Source of the DNA: Fidelibacterota bacterium
GTDB lineage: Bacteria; Fidelibacterota; UBA8477; JABMPR01
Length of the DNA stretch: 64,000 nucleotides
Assembly (NCBI GenBank): GCA_018650795.1
Contig: JABIFG010000100.1
Location: 1-64,000, forward strand
Direction: 5' to 3'
In this document: positions 8,743-16,905 of the stretch, one piece after another
Numbering within the stretch: the stretch's first letter is position 1
Layout: each line of letters starts with the position of its first letter
Made by a program: the position numbers and the translations under genes
Notes under the pieces: generated by a model
Databases searched by the model: none
Told to the model about the DNA's origin: nothing
What the model saw: the letters and a program-made list of their open reading frames with translations, nothing else

Positions 8743-9859
8743 TCAGGATTCTGTTGTCATTGCACCGCAATCGGTGCGCTTATTTCACCAGAGCCTCTTC
8801 AAGACCCTGGTCTATTTCTTTTTCCTGATCCTGGTTCTGGCCGGTGCTTTTAAGGCGTTCCCTCTCGTGGTCGATGCTCTTTTTCTCATTGTCATTGCGG
8901 CCATACTTACAACAGTATTCAATCCGCTTGTGGATCGCCTGGAATCTTCAGGATTAAGGCGTATCTATGGTACCTTGCTTATGTTTGGCGGAATAATTGG
9001 CATGGTGGCGCTGGGAGTAATTAAAGGCATTCCTACCTTACTCTCTGAAATTAGTCGCATCAAACATGTTATCCAGCAGAACGCAGCTACCGATTCCCTC
9101 GATTCAATTATGGCTGATATTAATTCCAGGATTGCTGAATATATCCCGGGCTTTCAACTGGATTTAGATCTTATTTCCAGTCTTTCTTCCCAATTCTTCA
9201 GTCAACTGGGTTCTGTTCTCGCAGGGGCTCTGGATACGCTGGCTACTGTCATATTTATTCTGATTATTACCATGTTTTTTCTCGTGGATGGGAAGCGGAT
9301 GACTAAACAACTGATTGGAATGGTACCCAATCGATATTTTGAGATGTCATTGAATATTACCTATAAAACAAAACAGCAGTTGACCAATTTTCTACGTGGA
9401 CAATTATTGGCAGCCTTAGGTGTAGCCATACAGTCCTTTATTGGTCTTACTTTGTTAAACTGGCTTTTTGATACCAATATTTCCGGAGTTTTACTCATCA
9501 GTAGTATTGCCGGCATGGCCAATATGATTCCGTTTGTGGGACCATTTATGGGAATGGTACCTGCCATCATTGTTAGTTTATTTAATAACCTTGGTGATCC
9601 AGTTGCTGTTTCAAATTTTTACTATATCCTGCATATCATTGGCATGTTTCTCATCGTTCAAATGATCGACAACAACATCATCTCACCTATCGTTGTCTCT
9701 GGATCCATGGAAATGCATCCACTCACGGTGATTTTGCTTATTTTGGTTGGATCACAATTGGGGGTGCTGGGGATGTTTTTGGCAGTTCCTGCCTGGGGTA
9801 TTTCAAAGGTTGTGATTCAAGAAGTTTACCAGGGTTTAAAGGGTCACCACTTGATCTAA
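8735..9859 (+). CDS. AI-2E family transporter (PerM/TqsA-like)
   Basis: The 374-residue protein has about seven or eight membrane helices and a central soluble stretch (about 95-155, with QLDLDLISSLSSQF). The conserved features of the AI-2E exporter family are present: the first helix pair, FNPLVDRLESSGLRR, and the C-terminal NMIPFVGPFMGMVPA and VQMIDNNIISPIVVSGSMEMHPLTV. Members export autoinducer or act as Na+/H+-linked or unknown permeases, so the substrate is not assigned. I use the ATG at 8735 because GAGG lies 5 bases before it and it overlaps the previous stop; a start at 8687 would add 16 residues read from the CNBD gene. It ends back to back with the convergent gene at 9860, leaving no intergenic base. 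Confidence 0.88.
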   Translation: MSNQDSVVIAPQSVRLFHQSLFKTLVYFFFLILVLAGAFKAFPLVVDALFLIVIAAILTTVFNPLVDRLESSGLRRIYGTLLMFGGIIGMVALGVIKGIPTLLSEISRIKHVIQQNAATDSLDSIMADINSRIAEYIPGFQLDLDLISSLSSQFFSQLGSVLAGALDTLATVIFILIITMFFLVDGKRMTKQLIGMVPNRYFEMSLNITYKTKQQLTNFLRGQLLAALGVAIQSFIGLTLLNWLFDTNISGVLLISSIAGMANMIPFVGPFMGMVPAIIVSLFNNLGDPVAVSNFYYILHIIGMFLIVQMIDNNIISPIVVSGSMEMHPLTVILLILVGSQLGVLGMFLAVPAWGISKVVIQEVYQGLKGHHLI

Positions 9860-12319
9860 CTACTTTCTCTGTTTATTCTGATATTCTATTTTTTCAATCG
9901 TCCCATCGCGTAAATATAGCCAGAGCTCAACCGTTTCAGATTTTGGATACACGTAAAGTTCGTATTCGCCCTCTTTAAATTTTCGTTCAGGAGGTCCTAT
10001 GTATCGGACAATGATGGATCCCTTCATGCCCAGCTTGGGAACAAAGTTTTCAGGATTTAAATTTTCAACATCATCCATCAGATTATCCAAAGCCATGCGC
10101 TTCATGGGAGCTATCTTTTGCTCATCGGCGTATCTAATGGCCTGATCCAGGTCTTTCAAATGTCCATCGACTAAATTCGAAAGGATTGGATTCAGGTTCT
10201 TGGCATCCTTCATAGACTCATAAACCATTTGACGATCCTCCTTTAAGATACCCTGGTTGGCATCATCCAGTCGACCATCACCAATTTTCTTGCGGAGATC
10301 ATCAGTAACCATATGATAGCGATCGGTAAGTCCATCAGCCTGTTTAAGCCAAAATAGACTTCGACCAAAAACCCCGGATTGGTACAATACGGTGGCTCGA
10401 ATAATATAGGATCGTGCTAAAAGTACCTTCGCAATAGCGTAAACGGAAGGATCGCTCCTCAGTGCCAACAGGATCAGATCCTCTGCTCGTTCATAGTCCA
10501 GCATTTTAAGTGCTTCGGCCACACCCTCCAGTGCTCGGTCGGCAATCTCCATTTCCATCTTGTGAACCGCATTTTCAGCTGCAGCTCCGGGTGGCTTTTC
10601 ACCTTGCTGTATCAGAGCATGCGCATCTCCAAGTTTGCCCTGTGATAAAATTGTACGTACATCCCGATAGTACCTGATCACCAACGAATCCTCCACCATT
10701 TGCTTTTGAATAAGCACGGCTTGTTTGTTATGGTGATTAGGCGTGAACTGCAAGAGCTCCTGTTGAATTTCCAGAGCCCTCGTATAGTGCTTGTCCTTAA
10801 ACGCTTCGAAGGCCTTCATGGCAGCGTTAGGGTATCCTCCAAAAATCAGTCCAATATTCAATGAAAGGACGGGTTGGCTCAAATCAATATACTTGATGGG
10901 GGTGATTTCATCTGGATTCACGGATGTGAGGTTTGAACTGGACATATCAATCTCAAAGGCTTGATGGAAATAATCCAGATTCAGTCCTAATGAGACCCTT
11001 GAACTTCCATCCCCCTTGATATTGTACCCAATTCCGGTTCCAATATGCCAGGTGAAGCCATTCGCATCAATTAATCTGTCCAACACTTTATTTTCATATA
11101 AAGTCATTGATCCGAAGCCCGTACCGCCACGTATTTTTGAGAATAACTTGGGTCCCAATGGATAAATAATTTCATGATCAAGGTAGATATCAAGGATCCT
11201 GGGCGAGAATGTCAGGTTATTAAAGGTAGTGGATCCATCGGTTAAGCTTCGAGCCCATCCATTGGGCAGGGAGATTGGTAAAGCCATTTTCCAGAGACGT
11301 ACACCCACACCGCTAAAGACATCAATATTGGCTTGACGGATAAAATGAAAGGGCCAGTTGTATTTGATTATCTGAAGATCATAATTTTGGCTAATAGAGG
11401 ATGTAAAAGGAATACTCAATGCCGTTCCAACAGAATCATACTGGATTGAGACACCCGTCTTGTAGGTGAGAATACCAGCTCCTGCGCTAATGTTAAGCAA
11501 CCCTAATCTATAGGGATCGCGGAAGGGCGTGTAAGCTCCAAATAGTGCTTCCCCAAATTCCAGGGTTACACTCAAATCAGGTGTATTTAATTGGAGTGAT
11601 TGAATTGGTGAAACAGACCCTGCAGAGCCGCCTGGTAACATCAATTCGTCCCCTTGATCAGCAAGGTCAAAACCTTGCAGTGAATATCCTAGGTCTACGC
11701 CTATACGAAGCCGTTTACCCACACGCCCAAATAGAGTAGCTTTCCATCCTAGTCCAAAGCTTATACTGTAGCCATTTGATTCCAGGATTCGTACTCCACC
11801 AGAGCTTTTGTAGAAACTCAAATGAGAAAACCCCAATCCAAGCTGAGTATAAATACTCCCTCGATGGCTGTAATCGTAGACAAAATAATTGTCCAGTGTA
11901 AACCCACGAATCAGCATATTCATACTAAATCCAGATAAGTCCGTACCATTAACCGTAAAAGCGGAGGGGTATCCAGAGGGAAGCGTATAATTGCCAATCT
12001 GATTATGTATGGAGTAACTCAGACTGGAATAGGCATCATACTTTGAAGGAGCCTGGAAGTGATCCCACCAGTGGTAGCGTAAAATCTCAATATCCATGGA
12101 CGCGAGTACACCCGCTAGGGTATCCTGAATGGACCAACCACCAGGTACGGATGTGACCTCAAGGTTTTTGGTGGGTATAATGGAGAAGTAAGACAGCCCG
12201 CTGCTGACACCCGGGAAGGGCAGTAAATGCGGAGCGGTGATGGGGATATCTTGACTAAAACCCAAAACAGTGACTAGAAGTCCTGCTTGAGAAATTTTCC
12301 TGAGTAATTCTCGAATCAT
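9860..12319 (-). CDS. large outer-membrane beta-barrel/helical-repeat hybrid protein, unknown function
   Basis: The 819-residue protein starts with a hydrophobic leader (about 1-22). Residues about 30-500 are rich in alternating aromatic and small residues (YTQLGLGFSHLSF, SYSISFGLGWKATLFGRVG, SRVSLGLNLDYFHQAFEID) as in outer-membrane barrels. Residues about 505-740 then switch to charged helical repeats (MKAFEAFKDKHYTRALEIQQELLQFTP is TPR-like), and the last 70 form a small strand-rich domain (KGSIIVRYIGPPERKFKEGEYELYVYP). I recognise no family for the whole. An inference is that it presents helical repeats from a barrel in the periplasm as an assembly or secretion platform. It is monocistronic: a terminator lies upstream at 12351-12378 and it converges head-on with the AI-2E gene. 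Confidence 0.6.
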   Translation of the reverse strand: MIRELLRKISQAGLLVTVLGFSQDIPITAPHLLPFPGVSSGLSYFSIIPTKNLEVTSVPGGWSIQDTLAGVLASMDIEILRYHWWDHFQAPSKYDAYSSLSYSIHNQIGNYTLPSGYPSAFTVNGTDLSGFSMNMLIRGFTLDNYFVYDYSHRGSIYTQLGLGFSHLSFYKSSGGVRILESNGYSISFGLGWKATLFGRVGKRLRIGVDLGYSLQGFDLADQGDELMLPGGSAGSVSPIQSLQLNTPDLSVTLEFGEALFGAYTPFRDPYRLGLLNISAGAGILTYKTGVSIQYDSVGTALSIPFTSSISQNYDLQIIKYNWPFHFIRQANIDVFSGVGVRLWKMALPISLPNGWARSLTDGSTTFNNLTFSPRILDIYLDHEIIYPLGPKLFSKIRGGTGFGSMTLYENKVLDRLIDANGFTWHIGTGIGYNIKGDGSSRVSLGLNLDYFHQAFEIDMSSSNLTSVNPDEITPIKYIDLSQPVLSLNIGLIFGGYPNAAMKAFEAFKDKHYTRALEIQQELLQFTPNHHNKQAVLIQKQMVEDSLVIRYYRDVRTILSQGKLGDAHALIQQGEKPPGAAAENAVHKMEMEIADRALEGVAEALKMLDYERAEDLILLALRSDPSVYAIAKVLLARSYIIRATVLYQSGVFGRSLFWLKQADGLTDRYHMVTDDLRKKIGDGRLDDANQGILKEDRQMVYESMKDAKNLNPILSNLVDGHLKDLDQAIRYADEQKIAPMKRMALDNLMDDVENLNPENFVPKLGMKGSIIVRYIGPPERKFKEGEYELYVYPKSETVELWLYLRDGTIEKIEYQNKQRK

Positions 12320-12350
12320 GTCGTTGAAATTAGCTTTGATGAAGAAATAA

Positions 12351-12378
12351 AAAAGCCGAATCCTCGGATTCGGCTTTT
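12351..12378 (-). terminator. rho-independent terminator after the Reeler-like gene
   Basis: A perfect 13-bp inverted repeat (arms AAAAGCCGAATCC / GGATTCGGCTTTT) with a two-base loop is followed on the minus strand by a T-rich run. It lies 17 bp after the stop of the gene ending at 12395 and insulates it from the barrel gene. Confidence 0.85.
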
Positions 12379-12394
12379 ACAAAATAAGTCAGAA

Positions 12395-12967
12395 TTATTT
12401 TTTTTCAGCTGCTACTGTTACAGAGCGGGTATAAATATAATCACCGGTTTTTTTCTTGTTCCCATTACCAGCGTTAAATGCAAAATAAAAGGATGAGCTT
12501 GAGGAAGCTGAATCAGGTGCTTGCCACTGGAACTTCCAGGTAGGGGATTTACCCTTCTTGGGACCCTTGATACCAGCTAGCGTATGCGTGAGATACTGGC
12601 GATCCGTTTTGGATTTATAACGAGCTTGATCATGAAGTTTAATATGCTCACCCTTGATAGGTATGAGTGAACCCATCGCGTGACCTTCCTCATCCGCAAC
12701 TGTCGCTTGAAACCCCCAGGTTTTTGCACCGGCTTGTTCAAGTTTAAGTGTGATTTCATAAATCTCATTGGGTGTGTAAACTTCTGGAACTCCTTCGATA
12801 CTAATGGTTGCTTTATCAGTGTTCAGGTCATTACCAGCGTGACATTTACTTGTAAGGCAAGTCCGGTCATTGGGTGCTCCTGCAGCCATAGCTGGTGCGC
12901 CCTTCTTTTTGGCCGAAAGACTTACTGACATTAGCATGATAATTATGAATATGAGAATACGGTGCAT
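12395..12967 (-). CDS. exported Reeler / choice-of-anchor V-like protein with a CX4CH motif
   Basis: The 190-residue protein begins MHRILIFIIIMLMSVSLSA, a clear signal peptide. Near residue 38 it has CLTSKCHAG, and the remainder resembles the Reeler-type beta domain of choice-of-anchor V proteins (VPEVYTPNEIYEITLKLEQ, AKTWGFQATVADEEGHAMGSL, FQWQAPDS, SFYFAFNAGNG). Relatives usually carry CxxCH, a c-type haem site; here it is CX4CH, a wider spacing known from some multihaem cytochromes. Whether haem is bound is open. I use the ATG at 12967 because AGAAAGGA lies 7 bases upstream; a longer reading to 13147 would run through a terminator and the end of the neighbouring gene. Function unknown, perhaps an extracytoplasmic electron-carrier or adhesion module. 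Confidence 0.7.
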   Translation of the reverse strand: MHRILIFIIIMLMSVSLSAKKKGAPAMAAGAPNDRTCLTSKCHAGNDLNTDKATISIEGVPEVYTPNEIYEITLKLEQAGAKTWGFQATVADEEGHAMGSLIPIKGEHIKLHDQARYKSKTDRQYLTHTLAGIKGPKKGKSPTWKFQWQAPDSASSSSSFYFAFNAGNGNKKKTGDYIYTRSVTVAAEKK

Positions 12968-13035
12968 GTATAAATCCTTTCTAATGGTTGATGTTGTTTG
13001 CGAAAATAGATTTAATGAGGCGAGATAAAATAAAA

Positions 13036-13063
13036 AAAACCCCGCCCAATCAGGCGGGGTTTT
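13036..13063 (-). terminator. bidirectional-looking rho-independent terminator
   Basis: An 11-bp perfect stem (AAAACCCCGCC / GGCGGGGTTTT) with a six-base loop, flanked by A and T runs on both sides. It lies 26 bp past the stop of the TPR lipoprotein gene and serves it on the minus strand. Confidence 0.88.
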
Positions 13064-13088
13064 AAAAAAATACTGAAGAGATGGAAAG

Positions 13089-14138
13089 CTATTTAAGACT
13101 TTTCTCCAGCATATCCATCTCTTTGAACTTTTTAGATTTCGTTCCATAGAGATGGTAATATGCCATTTTCAATTCATGAACTACATCCAGACTCTCAGGA
13201 GTTAGCTCATAAGCGAGCACAAGATACTTTTCAGCTTCCTCATGGTTTTTCATGCGGCCAAATGCAAGACCAGCATTGAATAGCCCATCAACTTCTGTAG
13301 GAGCAATTTCAGCAACCTTGATGAAGGAATCAGCGGCTTCTTGCCACTTTTCCTGCTGGAAATAAAGCACACCAAGATTGTAGTGCAGATCAGAACTGTT
13401 GGGATCCACTTCAATTGCGCTGAGGTAGGCCTGAGCAGCCGTTTCTTTCTCACCCTGAGCATCATAAACAAAAGCGATTTGTTTGATTGCGTTCAGATTG
13501 GAAGGATCGACTTCAAGAGCTCTCTGCATGTAAATCAGAGCATTGTCATAATCTTTTTCACGGAAATAGACCAGACCCAGATTAACTAACGAGGTAATGT
13601 CTTCAGGGTTTTTCTCTACAGAAAGAACCATGTACTCCTTACCTTTTTCAAATTCTTCTTTAAATAGGTAAACTTGAGCGAGTGTGCTATATGCTTCAGG
13701 TTTTTCAGGGTCCAACGTGATACAATCGAGGAAAGATTTTACCGTTGCAGCATAAAGCTTTGCTTCATCTTTGGCTTCACCCTTGATTAACACATTGTAG
13801 CTTTTGGCTCCAAAGTTAAAATTATCAATCCAATACTTTTCACGTGCAAGTTTAATTTTTTCAGCAAATTTGGCATCAATTGAGGCGGACTTGGTCAGGA
13901 ACTCAGATACCTTATCCCATTTTTTACCACGGGCATAAATCTCTGTAGCCAGCAGGTAAGATGGCTCAGAATTCATCGATTCCTTGTCAGCGGCAGCCAG
14001 CAGCATTTCTTCTGCTTTTTCATAGTTCTTTTGTTGTAGGTAAACTTTGGCTGAGGTCATATCTGTGGAATCACACCCCAGAATTGTCAGCAGCAAGAGC
14101 CCCACAACCCAGATCATTAGGTTTCTAGATTGTTTCAT
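13089..14138 (-). CDS. TPR-repeat lipoprotein
   Basis: The 349-residue protein begins MKQSRNLMIWVVGLLLLTILGC, a lipoprotein signal with lipobox LGC (Cys22). The rest is tetratricopeptide repeats: at least six units are visible, for example AYSTLAQVYLFKEEFEKGKE, SLVNLGLVYFREKDYDNAL and LHYNLGVLYFQQEKWQEAAD. TPR lipoproteins usually act as scaffolds for periplasmic or outer-membrane complexes; no partner can be named. AAGGAGA lies 5-6 bases before the chosen ATG; the longer frame to 14231 has no ribosome site. A Bacteroidota-type promoter lies upstream and a strong terminator downstream, so this is probably a single-gene unit. Confidence 0.85.
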   Translation of the reverse strand: MKQSRNLMIWVVGLLLLTILGCDSTDMTSAKVYLQQKNYEKAEEMLLAAADKESMNSEPSYLLATEIYARGKKWDKVSEFLTKSASIDAKFAEKIKLAREKYWIDNFNFGAKSYNVLIKGEAKDEAKLYAATVKSFLDCITLDPEKPEAYSTLAQVYLFKEEFEKGKEYMVLSVEKNPEDITSLVNLGLVYFREKDYDNALIYMQRALEVDPSNLNAIKQIAFVYDAQGEKETAAQAYLSAIEVDPNSSDLHYNLGVLYFQQEKWQEAADSFIKVAEIAPTEVDGLFNAGLAFGRMKNHEEAEKYLVLAYELTPESLDVVHELKMAYYHLYGTKSKKFKEMDMLEKSLK

Positions 14139-14196
14139 TGAATCTCCTTGTATAGATATATAGTACTTGTTTTTGGCTGTCGGTTTCATGCAGGCG

Positions 14197-14227
14197 CAAA
14201 TATATTCGCATGTTTCACCGAAGGCAA
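14197..14227 (-). promoter_or_regulatory. Bacteroidota-type promoter (TTG-N20-TATATTTG)
   Basis: On the minus strand TATATTTG (14204-14197) matches the TAnnTTTG -7 element of Bacteroidota primary sigma factor promoters. A TTG (14227-14225) lies 20 bp upstream, the expected place of the -33 element. It is about 59 bp before the TPR lipoprotein start. Confidence 0.5.
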
Positions 14228-14381
14228 CCATTACAAAAGGTCAGAATCAAGATTTTGATATATATCCCATCTATTTAAAAGCAGTTGGATTTTGATACAC
14301 TCAGAGAGATATTTATCCCTCGATATTTAGGAGATGCCACGCACTACAAATTTTATCATACACGATTTGGGGGTCTGATTC

Positions 14382-15179
14382 ATGCCTGATGTCGATGGCA
14401 AAGCAACCTCATTTGCCATAATTACTGATATTCATGGGAATATTCATGCTTTGAATGAAGCGATTCGCCTTATCGAGGAACGCCATGATATTGATAATAT
14501 TATCTGCCTGGGTGACAATTTTTCACTCGGGTCCGCACCTGAGGAGGTGCTCCATAAACTCCAATCCCTGCCCAATACCATTTTTATTCGTGGTAATCAC
14601 GATCGCTATCTGGTGGAGCGAATTTGGGAATATGAGCGACCAACAATCGAAGGAATGGATCCTGATGATCCAGTCTGCATTGACATCGTGGCCAATGAAA
14701 AATGGACAGCCGAGCAAATAGGGGATGAGGGCAAAAATTTTATCCGCAATATGAAAATGTCCCATTTTGTAAACACAAATGGGGTATATGTGGAATTCAC
14801 CCACGCCTGGTTTGGTCGAGACGATTCACCACCAAGTCTTGAAGAGGCCAAAAAGTGGCGTGATCATGAGCAATTAAAACATGTCAAGGCAAAAACCTTT
14901 GTGTTTACACATGGGCATACTCACATCCCTCGCCATGATCACTTTGGCAACTTGAGCGTATTTTGTCCCGGTTCGACAGGTCTCCCCTTTGATGAAGATA
15001 AACGCGGTGTGGTAGCCTTTTTAAAATTAGAAAATGGTACTGCTCAGTGGGATGTTGAACGCTATGATTACGATTTTGATGCTGCTATTGAACACTTGAG
15101 CAAGGTGCAACCCCCCTTTTACAGGAATCTTCACTCAACTCTGAAGTATGCCAGCATCCGCAACGATCTGGTAGAATAA
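14382..15179 (+). CDS. calcineurin-like metallophosphoesterase
   Basis: The 265-residue cytosolic protein carries the metallophosphoesterase motifs in order: DIHGNIHAL (about residue 13), GDNFSLG, GNHDRYL (about 70), a metal-binding His in THAW and HGHTHIP (about 179). This two-metal fold hydrolyses phosphoesters; close relatives act on Ap4A, cyclic nucleotides or protein phosphates. GNIHALNEAI resembles the YfcE/ApaH-like and PrpE groups more than DNA nucleases. GGGGG lies 8 bases before the ATG. It is convergent with the glycosyltransferase that follows. Substrate not predictable. Confidence 0.85.
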   Translation: MPDVDGKATSFAIITDIHGNIHALNEAIRLIEERHDIDNIICLGDNFSLGSAPEEVLHKLQSLPNTIFIRGNHDRYLVERIWEYERPTIEGMDPDDPVCIDIVANEKWTAEQIGDEGKNFIRNMKMSHFVNTNGVYVEFTHAWFGRDDSPPSLEEAKKWRDHEQLKHVKAKTFVFTHGHTHIPRHDHFGNLSVFCPGSTGLPFDEDKRGVVAFLKLENGTAQWDVERYDYDFDAAIEHLSKVQPPFYRNLHSTLKYASIRNDLVE

Positions 15180-15199
15180 TAATTTAACCAATTCGAAGA

Positions 15200-16051
15200 T
15201 TAACGTTTTCCAGAATTTAATATTTTCTGAAAGCTTTGTTGTTTTTCAAAATAAAGCGTGGCTGTTTCCAGCTTGTTGCGCTTTTTTGCCCCTGCAGCTA
15301 CAACCCCACACTTGAATTCGAGTTCTTCTAATAATGTTTTCTTCCAGGCTGCGTCCATTTCACTGGCCACATGTTTCTCCATGGCAGTGATCCTGAATCT
15401 GTCCATGCCCCAGTATTTTCTGCTTAACTGATCCTCATGACCACCAAAACGGGTCACCAATTTGTCTGCGAGAAGGCCAATCTCATAATGAGGAGCGATT
15501 CTCAGCCACAGATCATAATCTTCACAGGCTAAAAAATTGACATCAAACAAACCGATATGCTTAAAAATTTGTTTATGGATGATCACTGCACTGGGACTCA
15601 CAATACATATTGGGACGCAAGCTTCAAATATCCAACCACCGCGTTTTGCATGTTTGTCCATGGGGTTAACCCTGACACCATTTCGAATCCAGATTTCATC
15701 ACACTGGCTAATCATCAGTTCTGGGTGGTCTGCATGAAATTGCTTCTGTTTTTCCAGTTTCTCTGATTCCCATTGATCATCAGAGTCCAGAAAGGCAATC
15801 CACTCATTCATGGCTGCCTGAATGCCGGCATTTCTGGAAAAGGACACACCACGATTCTCAAGGTTAGTGGTGATCCTGATTTTCCCCGAATATTTTTCCA
15901 GAATTTCTGCCGTGTTATCAGTTGAGGCATCATCGACTACGATAATTTCTTGAGCCTGAGAAGATTGCAACAGAACCGATTCAAGCGCTCTCTCAATTAT
16001 TGAGGCTCTGTTATAGGTGGGAATGATGACAGAAATATTCACGGGGATCAA
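15200..16051 (-). CDS. family 2 glycosyltransferase
   Basis: The 283-residue protein opens with ISVIIPTYNRASIIERALESVL and continues with DDASTDNT, NAGIQAAMNEWIAFLDSDDQW (the DxD metal motif) and GLFDVNFLACEDYDLWLRIAPHYE, a textbook GT2 (GT-A) layout without membrane helices. It probably adds a sugar to a cell-surface glycan, but donor and acceptor cannot be told. Its ATG overlaps the upstream nucleosidase-like gene by four bases (16048-16051, ATGA), so the two are translationally coupled although their functions look unrelated. Confidence 0.88.
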   Translation of the reverse strand: MIPVNISVIIPTYNRASIIERALESVLLQSSQAQEIIVVDDASTDNTAEILEKYSGKIRITTNLENRGVSFSRNAGIQAAMNEWIAFLDSDDQWESEKLEKQKQFHADHPELMISQCDEIWIRNGVRVNPMDKHAKRGGWIFEACVPICIVSPSAVIIHKQIFKHIGLFDVNFLACEDYDLWLRIAPHYEIGLLADKLVTRFGGHEDQLSRKYWGMDRFRITAMEKHVASEMDAAWKKTLLEELEFKCGVVAAGAKKRNKLETATLYFEKQQSFQKILNSGKR

Positions 16052-16692
16052 CGCAAAGGGTTCAGGATGTTTTTCAGGAGAAATTTCTGTAGCACCTCGG
16101 AGGCCCGGGAGTAATTCTTTCTAAAATCGTCTGGCGTGGAAGCACCAGCGCGATCTGAGATACAGCGAATTGCCAGGAGAGGGATCTGCCACGCCTGACA
16201 AAATTGGGCTACTGAGTATGATTCCATATCCACGGCTTTTGCACCGGTGGCACTGGCTGAATCTCTACCGCTTTCATCTAAGATGGCTTCGGGGCTTGAA
16301 TAAAATGACACTGCTGGAATACTTATATCGGCCAATAGCTCAGGGGGCTTAATACTCAAATCAAGCTCACCAGGGCATGAAAAACGTATTCCCTGGACGA
16401 TGTGCATAACCGGGAGATGGTTAGTTAAGGAACCACTGACCCCAAAATGAATGATCAAATCTAATTTTTCAGGATTCACATGGTCACGCATAGCAGTACG
16501 ACTGGCTTCCAGACCTATTCCAGTTCTCAATAGATGTAGATTCGAATCCAGTTGGGTCAATACCTGACCATGTTCACGAATGATGGTCTTGGCCAGGGGA
16601 TAGTGCTGTCTGATCGATCCTGATTCTGATTTCAGCGCATGGGCTAATAAGATTCGCATGCCGAAATCTAGTTTCCAGTCCTTTGAATCCAT
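16048..16692 (-). CDS. nucleoside phosphorylase/MTAN-like protein
   Basis: The 214-residue protein resembles the PNP/UDP phosphorylase superfamily. TGIGLEASRTAM is the N-terminal loop, IIHFGVSGSLTNHL matches the GxAG-like base region, GAKAVDMESYSVAQFC is the nucleoside-binding MESxA segment (about 150-165), and IRCISDRAG is the terminal motif. Members cleave 5'-methylthioadenosine/S-adenosylhomocysteine or related nucleosides (also futalosine in menaquinone synthesis). At 214 residues it is slightly shorter than MTAN (about 230). GGGA lies 8 bases before the chosen ATG. An S-adenosylhomocysteine role would be redundant with ahcY at 36-37 kb, so another nucleoside is possible. Confidence 0.7.
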   Translation of the reverse strand: MDSKDWKLDFGMRILLAHALKSESGSIRQHYPLAKTIIREHGQVLTQLDSNLHLLRTGIGLEASRTAMRDHVNPEKLDLIIHFGVSGSLTNHLPVMHIVQGIRFSCPGELDLSIKPPELLADISIPAVSFYSSPEAILDESGRDSASATGAKAVDMESYSVAQFCQAWQIPLLAIRCISDRAGASTPDDFRKNYSRASEVLQKFLLKNILNPLR

Positions 16693-16905
16693 GAATTAAT
16701 TCCCATAGATCAAAGAATTTTATTGAAAAGGCCGTATGGATTGGGAACTGAGAATATAGGCCAATTCATTTTTGCGATTGAAAATTGTAGCAAATTGAAG
16801 GGAAATGGGTTTAATTCGGCGCATGGCAACACGTCACTCTGACCTGAGACACGATTCAACTTTTACACTATTATACATATATTGATTTGAAAGGATGATT
16901 TATTC

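Noticed and set aside
9859-9860. Zero-gap convergent ends as evidence of frameshift
   Set aside because: Both genes end with proper stops and keep full domain structure; several other convergent pairs in this compact window are also nearly abutting.
12968-13147. Longer N-terminus of the Reeler-like protein
   Set aside because: The extension passes through the terminator at 13036-13063 and the end of the TPR gene; the ATG at 12967 has a good ribosome site.
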